39,256 nt of DNA from an uncultured SAR86 cluster bacterium (GTDB taxonomy: Bacteria; Pseudomonadota; Gammaproteobacteria; Magnimaribacterales; Magnimaribacteraceae): assembly GCA_938075195.1 (NCBI GenBank), contig CALJGK010000024.1:1-39256 (forward strand), in the 5' to 3' direction. The translations under genes and the position numbers were made by a program. A model generated the notes under the pieces. It made no database searches and was not told the origin of the DNA. It was given only the letters and a program-made list of their open reading frames with translations. The stretch's first letter is position 1; every line of letters begins with the position of its first letter. Below are positions 9,143-16,686 of this stretch, in pieces.

Positions 9143-9703
9143 TTACTGGTCTAAGATCATTGTTTTAGCAGGCAAATCTAATGGGGGCACTTCAATAAAT
9201 TCAAATGAAGGGCTCCCTAATTCCAGATCCCCTTCCTGAATGTCGTAAACATCGGAATCCTTTCCTTCATTGTCTTTATTTAAGACACCATAAGATTTTT
9301 TTCCATTAAGTTGCTGACCCTCTTTAATTTTATGAAGAGCATCTTGTGCCTTCTTGTGGTTGTTATCATTCCAGACCAACCTATAGGCTCTGGGATCACC
9401 AAATGATTTATTAAACTCATCAACTTCACTAACCCAAAGGAAAAGACTTCCTTCATTGCTCTGTGCTTTGTTAGGTTCTTGTATTACAACCCAATTAATA
9501 TTAAATAGTTCAGGTAATTCTTCTGAAGTTGGCCAGCCTAATATTCCCTCATACCCCTTCCAACTAAATATATAAAAGAAAGTTAAAACAACAATACCGG
9601 TTAATTTTATCTTTTTAGAAAAACCAGTATAAAAACAAAATATCAACAACAAGGCTGAAATGATTACGTAAGACAAAGTCAATAAGATCCTTTCTTCTAG
9701 CAT
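9143..9703 (-). CDS. Uncharacterised two-helix membrane protein of the ExbB/ExbD-like operon
   Basis: I do not recognise this 186-residue protein. Two hydrophobic helices lie near the N-terminus (about residues 8-27 and 33-52), ending in a W- and G-rich turn (SWKGYEGILGW). The remaining 130 residues are hydrophilic with mixed charge, contain VWNDNNHKKAQDALHKIKEG, which looks helical, and end in a proline-rich tail with acidic residues. It is the last gene of a tight set: its start lies 2 nt after the stop of the ExbD-like gene. That spacing suggests a third subunit or a load-bearing partner of the channel pair (inference). No signal peptide or catalytic motif is visible. Confidence 0.6.
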   Translation of the reverse strand: MLEERILLTLSYVIISALLLIFCFYTGFSKKIKLTGIVVLTFFYIFSWKGYEGILGWPTSEELPELFNINWVVIQEPNKAQSNEGSLFLWVSEVDEFNKSFGDPRAYRLVWNDNNHKKAQDALHKIKEGQQLNGKKSYGVLNKDNEGKDSDVYDIQEGDLELGSPSFEFIEVPPLDLPAKTMILDQ

Positions 9704-9705
9704 GA

Positions 9706-10320
9706 TTATTTAGATCCGAGTGCTTTTGTAAGAAGTCTTTTAGGGATTTGATTGGTATCAGAAACCTCTTTATCTCCATTTACAAAGAATCTTAGAGCGG
9801 TAATCTCATCCCCTACTCCATTAAGAAAATGTTGGCCATAATAAATAAGCTCTACTGAAGGATTTAATTTTTCTACCTTCACAGTCACGGGCAATGGTTC
9901 TTTAAAGTTAGACTTATAATGAAGGAGGTTAATTACATATTCTCCGGTCTGTAACCCTCTTACAGTTATTGTCTCTTGATTAATTGGACTAGAAACAACA
10001 TCACCTTTCAGATTGATATTATCTGCTAGGTTTCCTCTGTCATCCCGATCTAAATGCATTAAGCCTGAGTCTCTATTGTGATACCAAACTAATTTTCCCT
10101 GAGGATCCTCTACCACAGCATCTACATCATCAGGATGCTCGTCAGGCCATTGGACAGAGATTAACACCTCGGCTTTTGTATTAATATTGCCAGATTCTTC
10201 TGAGCTATTTATCAACATAAACGCTATTGCAAACATGAAAGCAAAACCGAGCAGTGCATTAAAGAGGAGATCTGTAAAAACATCCTGTTCTTCAGATTTC
10301 AAAAGGATTTTATTCTTCAT
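9706..10320 (-). CDS. MotB/ExbD-like one-helix protein with DUF2135/YfaP-like periplasmic domain
   Basis: A 204-residue protein with a short charged cytoplasmic start, then one membrane helix at about residues 17-37. Asp13 and Asp17 lie at the cytoplasmic entry of that helix; DLLFNALLGFAFMF resembles the MotB segment around its proton-carrying Asp. The periplasmic part is neither an OmpA-like peptidoglycan-binding domain nor the usual ExbD fold. It reads ISVQWPDEHPDDVDAVVEDP then SGLMHLDRDDRGN, resembling the beta-sandwich domain in YfaP/DUF2135 proteins (W...DLDL.V.DP.G pattern), and continues with GEYVINLLHY strands. The start overlaps the stop of the ExbB-like gene by ATGA. Domain assignment is by eye. 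Confidence 0.62.
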   Translation of the reverse strand: MKNKILLKSEEQDVFTDLLFNALLGFAFMFAIAFMLINSSEESGNINTKAEVLISVQWPDEHPDDVDAVVEDPQGKLVWYHNRDSGLMHLDRDDRGNLADNINLKGDVVSSPINQETITVRGLQTGEYVINLLHYKSNFKEPLPVTVKVEKLNPSVELIYYGQHFLNGVGDEITALRFFVNGDKEVSDTNQIPKRLLTKALGSK

Positions 10321-10931
10321 GGGTACTTTGAATTAAGGTGATTTAATGTCTGACTCAAGCTTGAATCTAATAAAAAATATTGAAATTTAAGGAGCATACT
10401 CGTTATAAGCCCTGTAAGAGTTGTGTACAAAGCAACTGCCATTCCACCACTCATGGTCGAAAGTAACTTTTGAAGTATCTGAGGATCAAAATCTCTAATT
10501 TCTCCAATTGGGAGCAGCATTAGGATAAAGCCGATCACGGTTCCAGTTAAACCAAGCTTTAGAAGAATATCTACAATCAAGTAGCCTATAGAGTGTCTAT
10601 TAGAAAGTTCATCTTCAAGCAAAGATAGTTTATTTAAAGAACCATATTCACTTTTAAGCTCTATTTCTTTTATAAATCTACCGATTAGGGTGTTCTCATT
10701 AGGGCTATCTATACTTGAAATCTCTTTATCTAAAGATAAGGCATTAAAAAACCAGTGCACACTAGAGATAAAATAGATTAATAAAATCACTAAAGATATT
10801 TTGCTTTTGTCTGATTCGATAATTAATCCGAATAAGCCTAAGTAATACAATAAATAGGCTGAGAAAACTATCAGGGAAAGAAGCAAAGATGCTTTCAAAA
10901 GTAAGTAATTCGGTTTTTTATAAATTAACAT
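10317..10931 (-). CDS. MotA/TolQ/ExbB proton-channel family protein
   Basis: A 204-residue polytopic inner-membrane protein with four predicted helices (about 11-36, 45-66, 113-138 and 151-178). The last two carry the family hallmark: LKLGLTGTVIGFILMLLPIGE, then MSGGMAVALYTTLTGLIT, matching the ExbB/TolQ small-residue helices with threonines that line the ion path. In this family five such subunits surround two MotB/ExbD helices to form an ion-driven rotary motor. The cytoplasmic loop between helices 2 and 3 is short (about 45 residues) compared with MotA. It overlaps the ExbD-like gene by 4 bp and follows the GFA gene by 5 nt. Confidence 0.8.
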   Translation of the reverse strand: MLIYKKPNYLLLKASLLLSLIVFSAYLLYYLGLFGLIIESDKSKISLVILLIYFISSVHWFFNALSLDKEISSIDSPNENTLIGRFIKEIELKSEYGSLNKLSLLEDELSNRHSIGYLIVDILLKLGLTGTVIGFILMLLPIGEIRDFDPQILQKLLSTMSGGMAVALYTTLTGLITSMLLKFQYFLLDSSLSQTLNHLNSKYP

Positions 10932-10936
10932 AAATC

Positions 10937-11293
10937 TTAATCGTGACTTGCTCCATCAACTTGGTTAATTTTTATAGTAGATGGCAACAATATATCATCA
11001 ACACACATAATATTTATACTTATCTGTGAGGGATCTCTTCTCCGTAGATGATGAGTATATACGCCACAAAAAGTGCAAAAATAATGCTTTGCTATGTTCT
11101 TGTTCCATTGGTAATTATTAAGAGTGGATTCTCCTGACAAAAGATAAAAATCTTCTTTCTTGATTGGCTTCATGATGACTGATTTCTTGAGGCACAACGA
11201 ACAATTACACGTATAAAGTTCATCTAAAATTTGATCAGTAAAAAACTTAAACTTTATTAGCTTACAGTGACAAGAACCCAGGAATTGATTCAT
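10937..11293 (-). CDS. GFA/CENP-V-type zinc protein
   Basis: A 118-residue member of the family named after the glutathione-dependent formaldehyde-activating enzyme Gfa. It has the expected zinc cysteines: Cys8 and Cys10 in SCHC, Cys29, Cys31 and Cys34 in CNCSLC, and Cys73 and Cys76 in FCTFCG. The structural and catalytic zinc sets are therefore both present. The ends fit a complete domain. Family members bind S-hydroxymethyl-glutathione or related adducts, but many have unknown substrates. It directly abuts the SDR stop upstream (0 nt gap) and precedes the ExbB-like gene by 5 nt, so it is embedded in the same transcript. Confidence 0.8.
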   Translation of the reverse strand: MNQFLGSCHCKLIKFKFFTDQILDELYTCNCSLCLKKSVIMKPIKKEDFYLLSGESTLNNYQWNKNIAKHYFCTFCGVYTHHLRRRDPSQISINIMCVDDILLPSTIKINQVDGASHD

Positions 11294-12076
11294 CTATATA
11301 TGACCTGACTGGCCTCCATCAACCTCAATAGAAGTGCCACTCACGTAGGAAGCCGCTTCTGAACACAAAAATGTAATGAGTGAGGCTACCTCTTCAGAAG
11401 TGCCATATCTACCTACGGGAACAGATGCACCGTTTCCTTTAATGACATCTTCCATATTTCCTCCAGTGGCTTCAGCAATCTCGGTTGCTGCCCTTTCCCA
11501 CATAGCAGTATGTATTAAACCCGGCAATACGGAATTAATTAAAACACCGTCTGGTCCATATTTTCTTGCAAGAGATTTAGAAATAGAAATCATAGCCGCT
11601 TTAGTTGCCCCATAATCTATTAATGCTGCATTGGGATATTTGCCGGCTGAACTTGAAATCATAACCACCCTTCCCCATTTTTTTTCTCGCATTCCTGGAA
11701 GGAAAGATCTAGTGCATCTAACGGCAGATAAAAGGTTCAGCTCGTGAAGTTCCTGCCAGTCTTCATCAGTCATATAAAGAAAATTTCTTGAAGGTGAAGC
11801 ACCAACATTATTTACTAAAATATCTACATTCCCTTCAGAAAGAACGTTATCTATGAAATCTTGGGTAGAGTCTTTTTTTCCCATATCTGCTACAAAGCCT
11901 TTTATAGAGCCATTCTTTATATCTGAAGATGCCAGCTTGTCTATTGATTCCGAACTTCTTGCGCAAAAAGAAACATTAGCTCCATGTTCAGCAAGCATTT
12001 TTACTGCAGCCTCTCCAATGCCCAGACTGGCACCAGTGACTACAGCCCTTTTTCCCGTTAAATCTAAATTTATCAT
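11294..12076 (-). CDS. Short-chain dehydrogenase/reductase
   Basis: A 260-residue classical SDR using NAD(P)H. The Rossmann motif TGASLGIG lies at residues 14-21; NNVG, ISSSAG with the catalytic Ser, and YGATKAA (Tyr-x-x-x-Lys) follow. The C-terminus ends SGTSIEVDGGQSGHI, typical for 3-ketoacyl-reductase-like SDRs. An arginine after the second strand (FCARSSES) favours NADP (inference). The ATG at 12076 is preceded by GGAGAG; a TTG at 12091 adds five residues but lies on top of that ribosome site. Substrate not predictable. It abuts the GFA gene downstream and follows the GNAT stop by 1 nt. Confidence 0.87.
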   Translation of the reverse strand: MINLDLTGKRAVVTGASLGIGEAAVKMLAEHGANVSFCARSSESIDKLASSDIKNGSIKGFVADMGKKDSTQDFIDNVLSEGNVDILVNNVGASPSRNFLYMTDEDWQELHELNLLSAVRCTRSFLPGMREKKWGRVVMISSSAGKYPNAALIDYGATKAAMISISKSLARKYGPDGVLINSVLPGLIHTAMWERAATEIAEATGGNMEDVIKGNGASVPVGRYGTSEEVASLITFLCSEAASYVSGTSIEVDGGQSGHI

Positions 12077-12077
12077 T

Positions 12078-12551
12078 TTATTTCTCTCCAAGAATTAAGT
12101 TCATTTTAGTATTACCCCTTAGGTATCTATTATCATCATTCTGGGCATTTAATTCAAAACCACAAGAAAGATATAAATTAAGAGCAGGCTTCAGAATGTC
12201 ATTTGTGATCAAAAAAATCTCACTTGCTTCCCTCTCTTTCGCAAATTTTATACACCTTTTTAATAACTGCTTACCAATTCCATGATTCTGATGATTTTTT
12301 TCAACTGCCATTTTTGCTAATTCAAATATTCCAATTTCAGTAGGTACCATTGCCGCAGTTCCGACCACTTTGCCTCCTTTGATAGCAAAAAATATTTCTC
12401 CGTTCTTTTCCAAAACATAGCTATGAGGATTTTGTAAGATACTTAGATCCTCTTCTTCCATTTCGAAATATTCCTCTATCCATTGTCTATTAAGAAGTTC
12501 AAAATCTAATTTATATTGCTCTTGATAAGCAACTATTTTTAGATCACTCAT
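12078..12551 (-). CDS. GNAT family N-acetyltransferase
   Basis: A 157-residue single-domain GNAT. The acetyl-CoA pyrophosphate loop is HQNHGIGKQLL (about residue 86-96), preceded by a strand ELAKMAVEK and followed by FLITNDILKPALNLYLSCGFE, the usual motif B. Acetylated substrate unknown; this subgroup includes small-molecule and free amine acetylases. Its start overlaps the end of the nucleosidase gene by 8 bp, so translation is probably coupled. Confidence 0.85.
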   Translation of the reverse strand: MSDLKIVAYQEQYKLDFELLNRQWIEEYFEMEEEDLSILQNPHSYVLEKNGEIFFAIKGGKVVGTAAMVPTEIGIFELAKMAVEKNHQNHGIGKQLLKRCIKFAKEREASEIFLITNDILKPALNLYLSCGFELNAQNDDNRYLRGNTKMNLILGEK

Positions 12552-13104
12552 TTAAAGAATCCAATAATCTTTTAAAAAATTTAGCACCATCTGAAACATT
12601 TTTTTGCCAGTCTGTGGATGCCTTTTCATCAGCTTTGTCACTAATGTATTTGAAGCAAAGGAAGCCTATATCCTCAATAAGACATAATTTTGCGATGGCA
12701 TAGGACTCCATGTCATACAAATCGGTATCTATGTCTTGAATAGAATTAACAAAACTATCTCCAGTGCCGCAGCTAAGACCATCTCTATTCAAGCTGATAT
12801 TACCAATTTGATCTAAAGGGGTTTCTCCTATTTCAAAGCCTAAAGGACTTGCATCCATATCTCTTTGCTTAAATAATGTAACTTCATGAAGACCACTCAA
12901 ATCTGGACTTGATGATCCTGCGGTGCCAAAATTAATTATGTACTTTGGCCTTTTTTCCCTTATAGCTTTTCCTAGTGTGATTAAAGCATTCACTTTGCCT
13001 ATTCCTGTATAGACAACCCTCCATCCTGTTAAAAGGTCTCTACCTATTTCATCTTCGAGTGCCACCGCTATTAAAGTTTCCTCTTTATTTACTTTAATCG
13101 TCAT
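12544..13104 (-). CDS. Short MTA/SAH-type nucleosidase (PNP_UDP_1 fold)
   Basis: A 186-residue member of the nucleoside phosphorylase superfamily. Landmarks of methylthioadenosine/S-adenosylhomocysteine nucleosidase are present: an N-terminal acid in VALEDEIG (about residue 15-21), YTGIGKVNA, INFGTAGS, the ribose-binding Glu in DMESYAIAK (Glu133) and the adenine-side Asp in ISDKAD (Asp157). It is clearly shorter than the usual ~230 residues, with loss mainly in the middle, so the substrate may differ. It would release a free base from a nucleoside. The gene overlaps apt upstream by 11 bp; an adenine-releasing enzyme next to adenine phosphoribosyltransferase makes a coherent salvage pair. Confidence 0.78.
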   Translation of the reverse strand: MTIKVNKEETLIAVALEDEIGRDLLTGWRVVYTGIGKVNALITLGKAIREKRPKYIINFGTAGSSSPDLSGLHEVTLFKQRDMDASPLGFEIGETPLDQIGNISLNRDGLSCGTGDSFVNSIQDIDTDLYDMESYAIAKLCLIEDIGFLCFKYISDKADEKASTDWQKNVSDGAKFFKRLLDSLNE

Positions 13105-13609
13105 AACTTAGTAAACTAATAATTGGTACATCTAATAAAACAGCTCCACCCAGCGACTTTAGTTCAATAATTACAGCGCCTCCTACAACCTGTGCATTTT
13201 GGCTTTCCAGTAAATCTTTAGAACATTTCATTGAACCGCCAGTCGCCAATAAATCATCTATTATCAGCACCTTTTTTTTATGTAGGTCAATCCTTTGCAT
13301 GCTCAAAGTATTCGATCCGTACTCAAGGTTATAGCTTTTTTCAACCAATTCTCCAGGAAGCTTGCCAGATTTCCTTATCATCAACGATCCAATACCCAAG
13401 GACTCTGCAACTAAAGTGCTAAATAGAAAACCTCTAGCATCAATGCCTGCAATAAAATCTGGTCTTAAGGGCTGAATGCTCTCACATAGTTTTTCTTTTA
13501 CTATCTTTAAGGCTTGTGCATCAGCTAACAGAGGACTGATATCTCTAAAAAGAATACCTTTAGAAGGAAAATCAGGAAATGTTTGAATCCAATTTTCAAG
13601 AATATCCAT
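13094..13609 (-). CDS. apt: Adenine phosphoribosyltransferase
   Basis: Converts adenine and PRPP to AMP in the cytoplasm. The 171-residue length is typical. It has the N-terminal FPDFPSKGILFRDISPLL block characteristic of APRT, GIDARGF, the RKSGKLPG loop, and the PRPP-binding loop VLIIDDLLATGGS (residues 114-126). It starts 8 nt after the hydroxylase stop and overlaps the nucleosidase gene by 11 bp, which supports joint adenine recovery. One of the most secure assignments here. Confidence 0.95.
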   Translation of the reverse strand: MDILENWIQTFPDFPSKGILFRDISPLLADAQALKIVKEKLCESIQPLRPDFIAGIDARGFLFSTLVAESLGIGSLMIRKSGKLPGELVEKSYNLEYGSNTLSMQRIDLHKKKVLIIDDLLATGGSMKCSKDLLESQNAQVVGGAVIIELKSLGGAVLLDVPIISLLSYDD

Positions 13610-13617
13610 ACGTTAGT

Positions 13618-14823
13618 TCAAATAGCTTTTCTAAGAAAGGGAAGAAATACAATATTGATAATTAAGTATGTAAATAAAACATAGAGAAGAAGCATCTCAG
13701 GGCTAATGAAGTAGAGATAGGCTACACAACCAAAAATCATAGTTACTCTTAGATATTCAAGCATGAGTATTCTTTCTGCATCTAACCATTTAGCTGTGCA
13801 GTACATAGAAAAGCTGACAACAGATAGTAAAATCACTCCTTGATAATATTCTAGAGAATTACTGGGGAAAATAACTACCGCAGCGTAGGTCATACAAAGG
13901 AATTGTACTAAAGCATAAAATTTTATGAATTTACCAGTTTCAGGATTGTGCTTACTAAATTCTTCCATATTAAATTTTTCTTTAGATGAGCCTTTCATGC
14001 TTCCATCAGGAGACCAGCCTGTTCTAGCGGTTAAAACATTAATTAAATTAGAAAAAGTTAAGGAATAAGCAATATCTTTAAAGATCTTTGAATAAATATG
14101 GAAATTTGCTTTCAAAGGATCAAAAGTTTTAATTGAACCTCTAATTCCATATACACATTCTTCATCTTCATGCTCTTCTTGAAATGTTGAGAATAGTCTG
14201 TCCCATATAACAAAGACACCACCATAATTTCTATCTATATAAAGATCGTTTTGTGCATGGTGAACTCTGTGATTTGAAGGTGTAACAAAGATCCATTCAT
14301 ACCAACCAAGTTTGGGTATATGTCTTGTATGAACCCAGAATTGGTAGATTAAGTTTATAGAAGCTACAGACACCATTACATAAGATGGAACACCTATTAA
14401 GAATAAAGGGATATAAAAGACCCAGGATATAAGAAATCCAGTGCCCGTTTGTCTCAAGGCAGTTGAAAGGTTGTACTCTTCGCTTTGGTGATGTGCTACG
14501 TGAGAAGCCCAAAAAATTTGTCTCTCATGACTGATTCGATGGAACCAATAATAAAAAAAGTCGTATGCTATGAAAGCAAAGATCCAAGTAATTATTAGCT
14601 CACTATTCATCCTCCATAGAGAAAAATAGGTCTCTATGTGGTAATAAATAAAACCACTAAAACCAATTTTTAAAACAGAACTAGCGCCTCTTAAAGAGCC
14701 CATAAATAAACTGCTAATTGTGTCATTTAATCGATAGGTATTTTTTTTTGTTAACCACCCATAGATAAACTCTACTATCAGAGCTAGTAGAAAAAAAGGA
14801 ACTGCTAATGCAACATAATCCAT
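13618..14823 (-). CDS. Fatty acid hydroxylase / sterol desaturase family di-iron enzyme
   Basis: A 401-residue integral-membrane oxygenase. The eight-histidine di-iron set is visible: HRISH (His95, His99), HVAHH (His108, 111, 112) and NHRVHH (His185, 188, 189), plus histidines at 165-168. Several helices precede and separate the motifs, and a further block of four or five helices follows at the C-terminus (about 300-400), longer than a minimal domain and reminiscent of alkylglycerol monooxygenase-like proteins. It probably hydroxylates or desaturates a lipid at the inner membrane; substrate unknown. ATG start, 8 nt after the GST stop upstream. Confidence 0.87.
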   Translation of the reverse strand: MDYVALAVPFFLLALIVEFIYGWLTKKNTYRLNDTISSLFMGSLRGASSVLKIGFSGFIYYHIETYFSLWRMNSELIITWIFAFIAYDFFYYWFHRISHERQIFWASHVAHHQSEEYNLSTALRQTGTGFLISWVFYIPLFLIGVPSYVMVSVASINLIYQFWVHTRHIPKLGWYEWIFVTPSNHRVHHAQNDLYIDRNYGGVFVIWDRLFSTFQEEHEDEECVYGIRGSIKTFDPLKANFHIYSKIFKDIAYSLTFSNLINVLTARTGWSPDGSMKGSSKEKFNMEEFSKHNPETGKFIKFYALVQFLCMTYAAVVIFPSNSLEYYQGVILLSVVSFSMYCTAKWLDAERILMLEYLRVTMIFGCVAYLYFISPEMLLLYVLFTYLIINIVFLPFLRKAI

Positions 14824-14831
14824 AAAATAAT

Positions 14832-15611
14832 CTACATTTTATACCAGTCTAGATAAGAGCCCATGATTTCTGAGAATTCTTTTTTCTTAGAGAGTGTCTT
14901 GAGATGAGAAAAACACAATGGATAGTCTGTTTGGAAACTATGACTAATGGGAATGAGATCAGCCTTCTTGAGAGCTTCTACATAATGACCTTCTCTTAAA
15001 AATTGTGATAACTCACAAACAAAGGAAATATCAGCTATCGTCAATTCATTACCAACTATAAAATTCGATATCGACAGAGCCTCTTCCACGCCATTAAGAT
15101 AAAACTCATAAGCTTCTTTCATTCTCTTGTAAGTCGAGTGAAGTACAGTATCCATCTCCAACAGATAAACTTGGAATTCTCTTGAAAAAACTAAATTGAC
15201 GTCTAAAAAACTATCTATTCTTGATTGAAGACTTATGTTTTTTCCCCCGTATAATGAAGAATCTTTACTTTGTCTAGCAACAGCTCTCAAAATACTATTG
15301 GATTCGAAAACACCCATTCTTTCATCACCTACAAATGCCGCAGGCACTGTTCCAAATGGATGTTCTTTGATAAAACTATCAGTTTTATAAAGATGACCTT
15401 CAAAACCTCTTTTCCCTTTTCTTTTAAAAGAATCAAGCTCTAATTTATCTTCATCAGATATAATCCGTGCATCAAAGTCCCATAACCATTTTGATAATTC
15501 TTTTGGTTTATCACCTATTACTTCAATTTCTACACCAGCAAGTTTTGCAGTTATGAGTGATTTCCAAACTCTAGGATTTGGAAGATAAGAAAATATCCTT
15601 ATTTCTGACAA
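14832..15611 (-). CDS. Divergent glutathione S-transferase-like protein
   Basis: A 259-residue GST-fold protein. The N-terminal thioredoxin-like half starts IRIFSYLPNPRVWKSLITAKLAGV and reaches the cis-Pro segment HPFGTVPAAF and FESNSILRAVA, but an insertion of about 30 charged residues separates the second strand from the glutathione-binding loop. The C-terminal half carries NFIVGNELTIADISFVCEL, the N-capping motif of the GST helical domain. It resembles the GST part of elongation factor 1B-gamma more than standard bacterial GSTs. The start is TTG at 15611; no ATG lies nearby and the preceding GST stop is only 3 nt upstream. Activity unproven. Confidence 0.75.
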   Translation of the reverse strand: MSEIRIFSYLPNPRVWKSLITAKLAGVEIEVIGDKPKELSKWLWDFDARIISDEDKLELDSFKRKGKRGFEGHLYKTDSFIKEHPFGTVPAAFVGDERMGVFESNSILRAVARQSKDSSLYGGKNISLQSRIDSFLDVNLVFSREFQVYLLEMDTVLHSTYKRMKEAYEFYLNGVEEALSISNFIVGNELTIADISFVCELSQFLREGHYVEALKKADLIPISHSFQTDYPLCFSHLKTLSKKKEFSEIMGSYLDWYKM

Positions 15612-15614
15612 ATC

Positions 15615-16226
15615 TTATTGAGTCTCAATAGCCTTCTTAAAAGCCGGGCGACTTTCAATTTTTTCTACGTATGATTTTATGTTGGTCATTTCATCTGAGA
15701 CACAACCCAATCTATTACTCATAAAACAAGAATGCCCCAACATAATATCTGCACCCGAAAAATCACCTATTAGATAATCCTTACCCTCAAGATCTTCGTT
15801 AACTGGTTTTAAGGCATTGGCAAGAAGCCTCTGAGCTTGACCTAGTACCGTTTCATCTCTTCTTTCAGGAGGGAGAATAATAGTATGAACAACTATTGTG
15901 TTCATTGGTGGCATAACCATACCTTCGCAATAATGAAACCATTGAAGATATTTAGCAAAATGTTCAGAATCAACAGAAGGCTTTAATCCACCGTTTTTAT
16001 GTTTTTCAAGAATATAGTCTGTTATTGCTCCAGATTCCCAGATTTGTGTGTCACCATCTTCTAGGACAGGTACTCTGCCTAGTGGATGTCTTGCTCTATG
16101 CTCATCTGACTTTAGATCTGTAGGACTAAATGCCATATTGTTTAGTTCATAAGGCAATCCAAGCTCTTCAAGCAACCAAAGAATCCTTCCGGCTCTTGAG
16201 TTTGGTGCAAAATGCAGTTTTAACAT
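15615..16226 (-). CDS. Glutathione S-transferase
   Basis: A 203-residue soluble GST. The N-terminal domain begins MLKLHFAPNSRAGRILWLLEELGLPYE, with the Ser/Asn region that activates glutathione in theta/beta-like enzymes, then HPLGRVPVLEDGD with the cis-Pro and WESGAITDYI, which binds the glutathione glutamyl group. The helical domain has YLIGDFSGADIMLGH. The ATG follows a strong AAAGGAGAG ribosome site, and a 56-nt gap separates it from the ACT gene upstream, so it is likely the first gene of the run that ends at 9143. Confidence 0.88.
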   Translation of the reverse strand: MLKLHFAPNSRAGRILWLLEELGLPYELNNMAFSPTDLKSDEHRARHPLGRVPVLEDGDTQIWESGAITDYILEKHKNGGLKPSVDSEHFAKYLQWFHYCEGMVMPPMNTIVVHTIILPPERRDETVLGQAQRLLANALKPVNEDLEGKDYLIGDFSGADIMLGHSCFMSNRLGCVSDEMTNIKSYVEKIESRPAFKKAIETQ

Positions 16227-16282
16227 AATTCTCTCCTTTGATTATTTTTATTCATTATAAACATAAAAATAAAGTTACGGTT

Positions 16283-16684
16283 TTAGAAAATACTTATTGA
16301 AGATATTACCTTTAAGGCTTTATTGACCTTATTACTTTCTACAAAAATATGATCATGGAAGTAGCCTGAAAATACATTTGTAGAAATATTAGATTTAGTC
16401 AACTTATTAGAAATGGTAGAAATGAGTCCATAGCTTTCAAGACTTGAATGAACTCCCAAAGAAATACATTTAAAAACTGAATCATATTTTATATCATTTT
16501 TATCTGCACAATGTTGTGTGATTACTAGTGTCAGTCCTTCATCTTCCATGAAGGTAGCTATTGGATTTAAAGTTTTAAATAAATTTGTAGGCTCAGCATC
16601 TGAGGTCATAAAAACGAAAGATTCTTTAACAATATACGGATCAAGATTTTTTAAAATCTTCTCTAGATTAGTTTCACCAGACAT
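16283..16684 (-). CDS. ACT domain-containing protein (COG3602-like)
   Basis: A 133-residue protein with two ACT-like halves. Features are PYIVKESFVFMTSD near the start, MEDEGLTLVITQHCAD, ISLGVHSSLESYGLISTISNKL and the ending GYFHDHIFV. These match a family of small stand-alone ACT proteins that often bind amino acids, though no function is established. It starts 2 nt after the DUF4396 gene stop and is last in the TSUP-SDR-photolyase-DUF4396-ACT set. Confidence 0.75.
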   Translation of the reverse strand: MSGETNLEKILKNLDPYIVKESFVFMTSDAEPTNLFKTLNPIATFMEDEGLTLVITQHCADKNDIKYDSVFKCISLGVHSSLESYGLISTISNKLTKSNISTNVFSGYFHDHIFVESNKVNKALKVISSISIF

Positions 16685-16686
16685 AG

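Noticed and set aside
9143-10931. Zorya phage-defence system (ZorA/ZorB)
   Set aside because: The channel and one-helix protein recall ZorA and ZorB, but the long ZorA tail, the OmpA-like ZorB domain and ZorC/D/E are absent, and the surroundings are metabolic.
9143-10931. Ordinary flagellar MotAB or TolQR/ExbBD set
   Set aside because: No flagellar, Tol-Pal or tonB gene nearby, and the periplasmic domain fits neither MotB nor ExbD/TolR.
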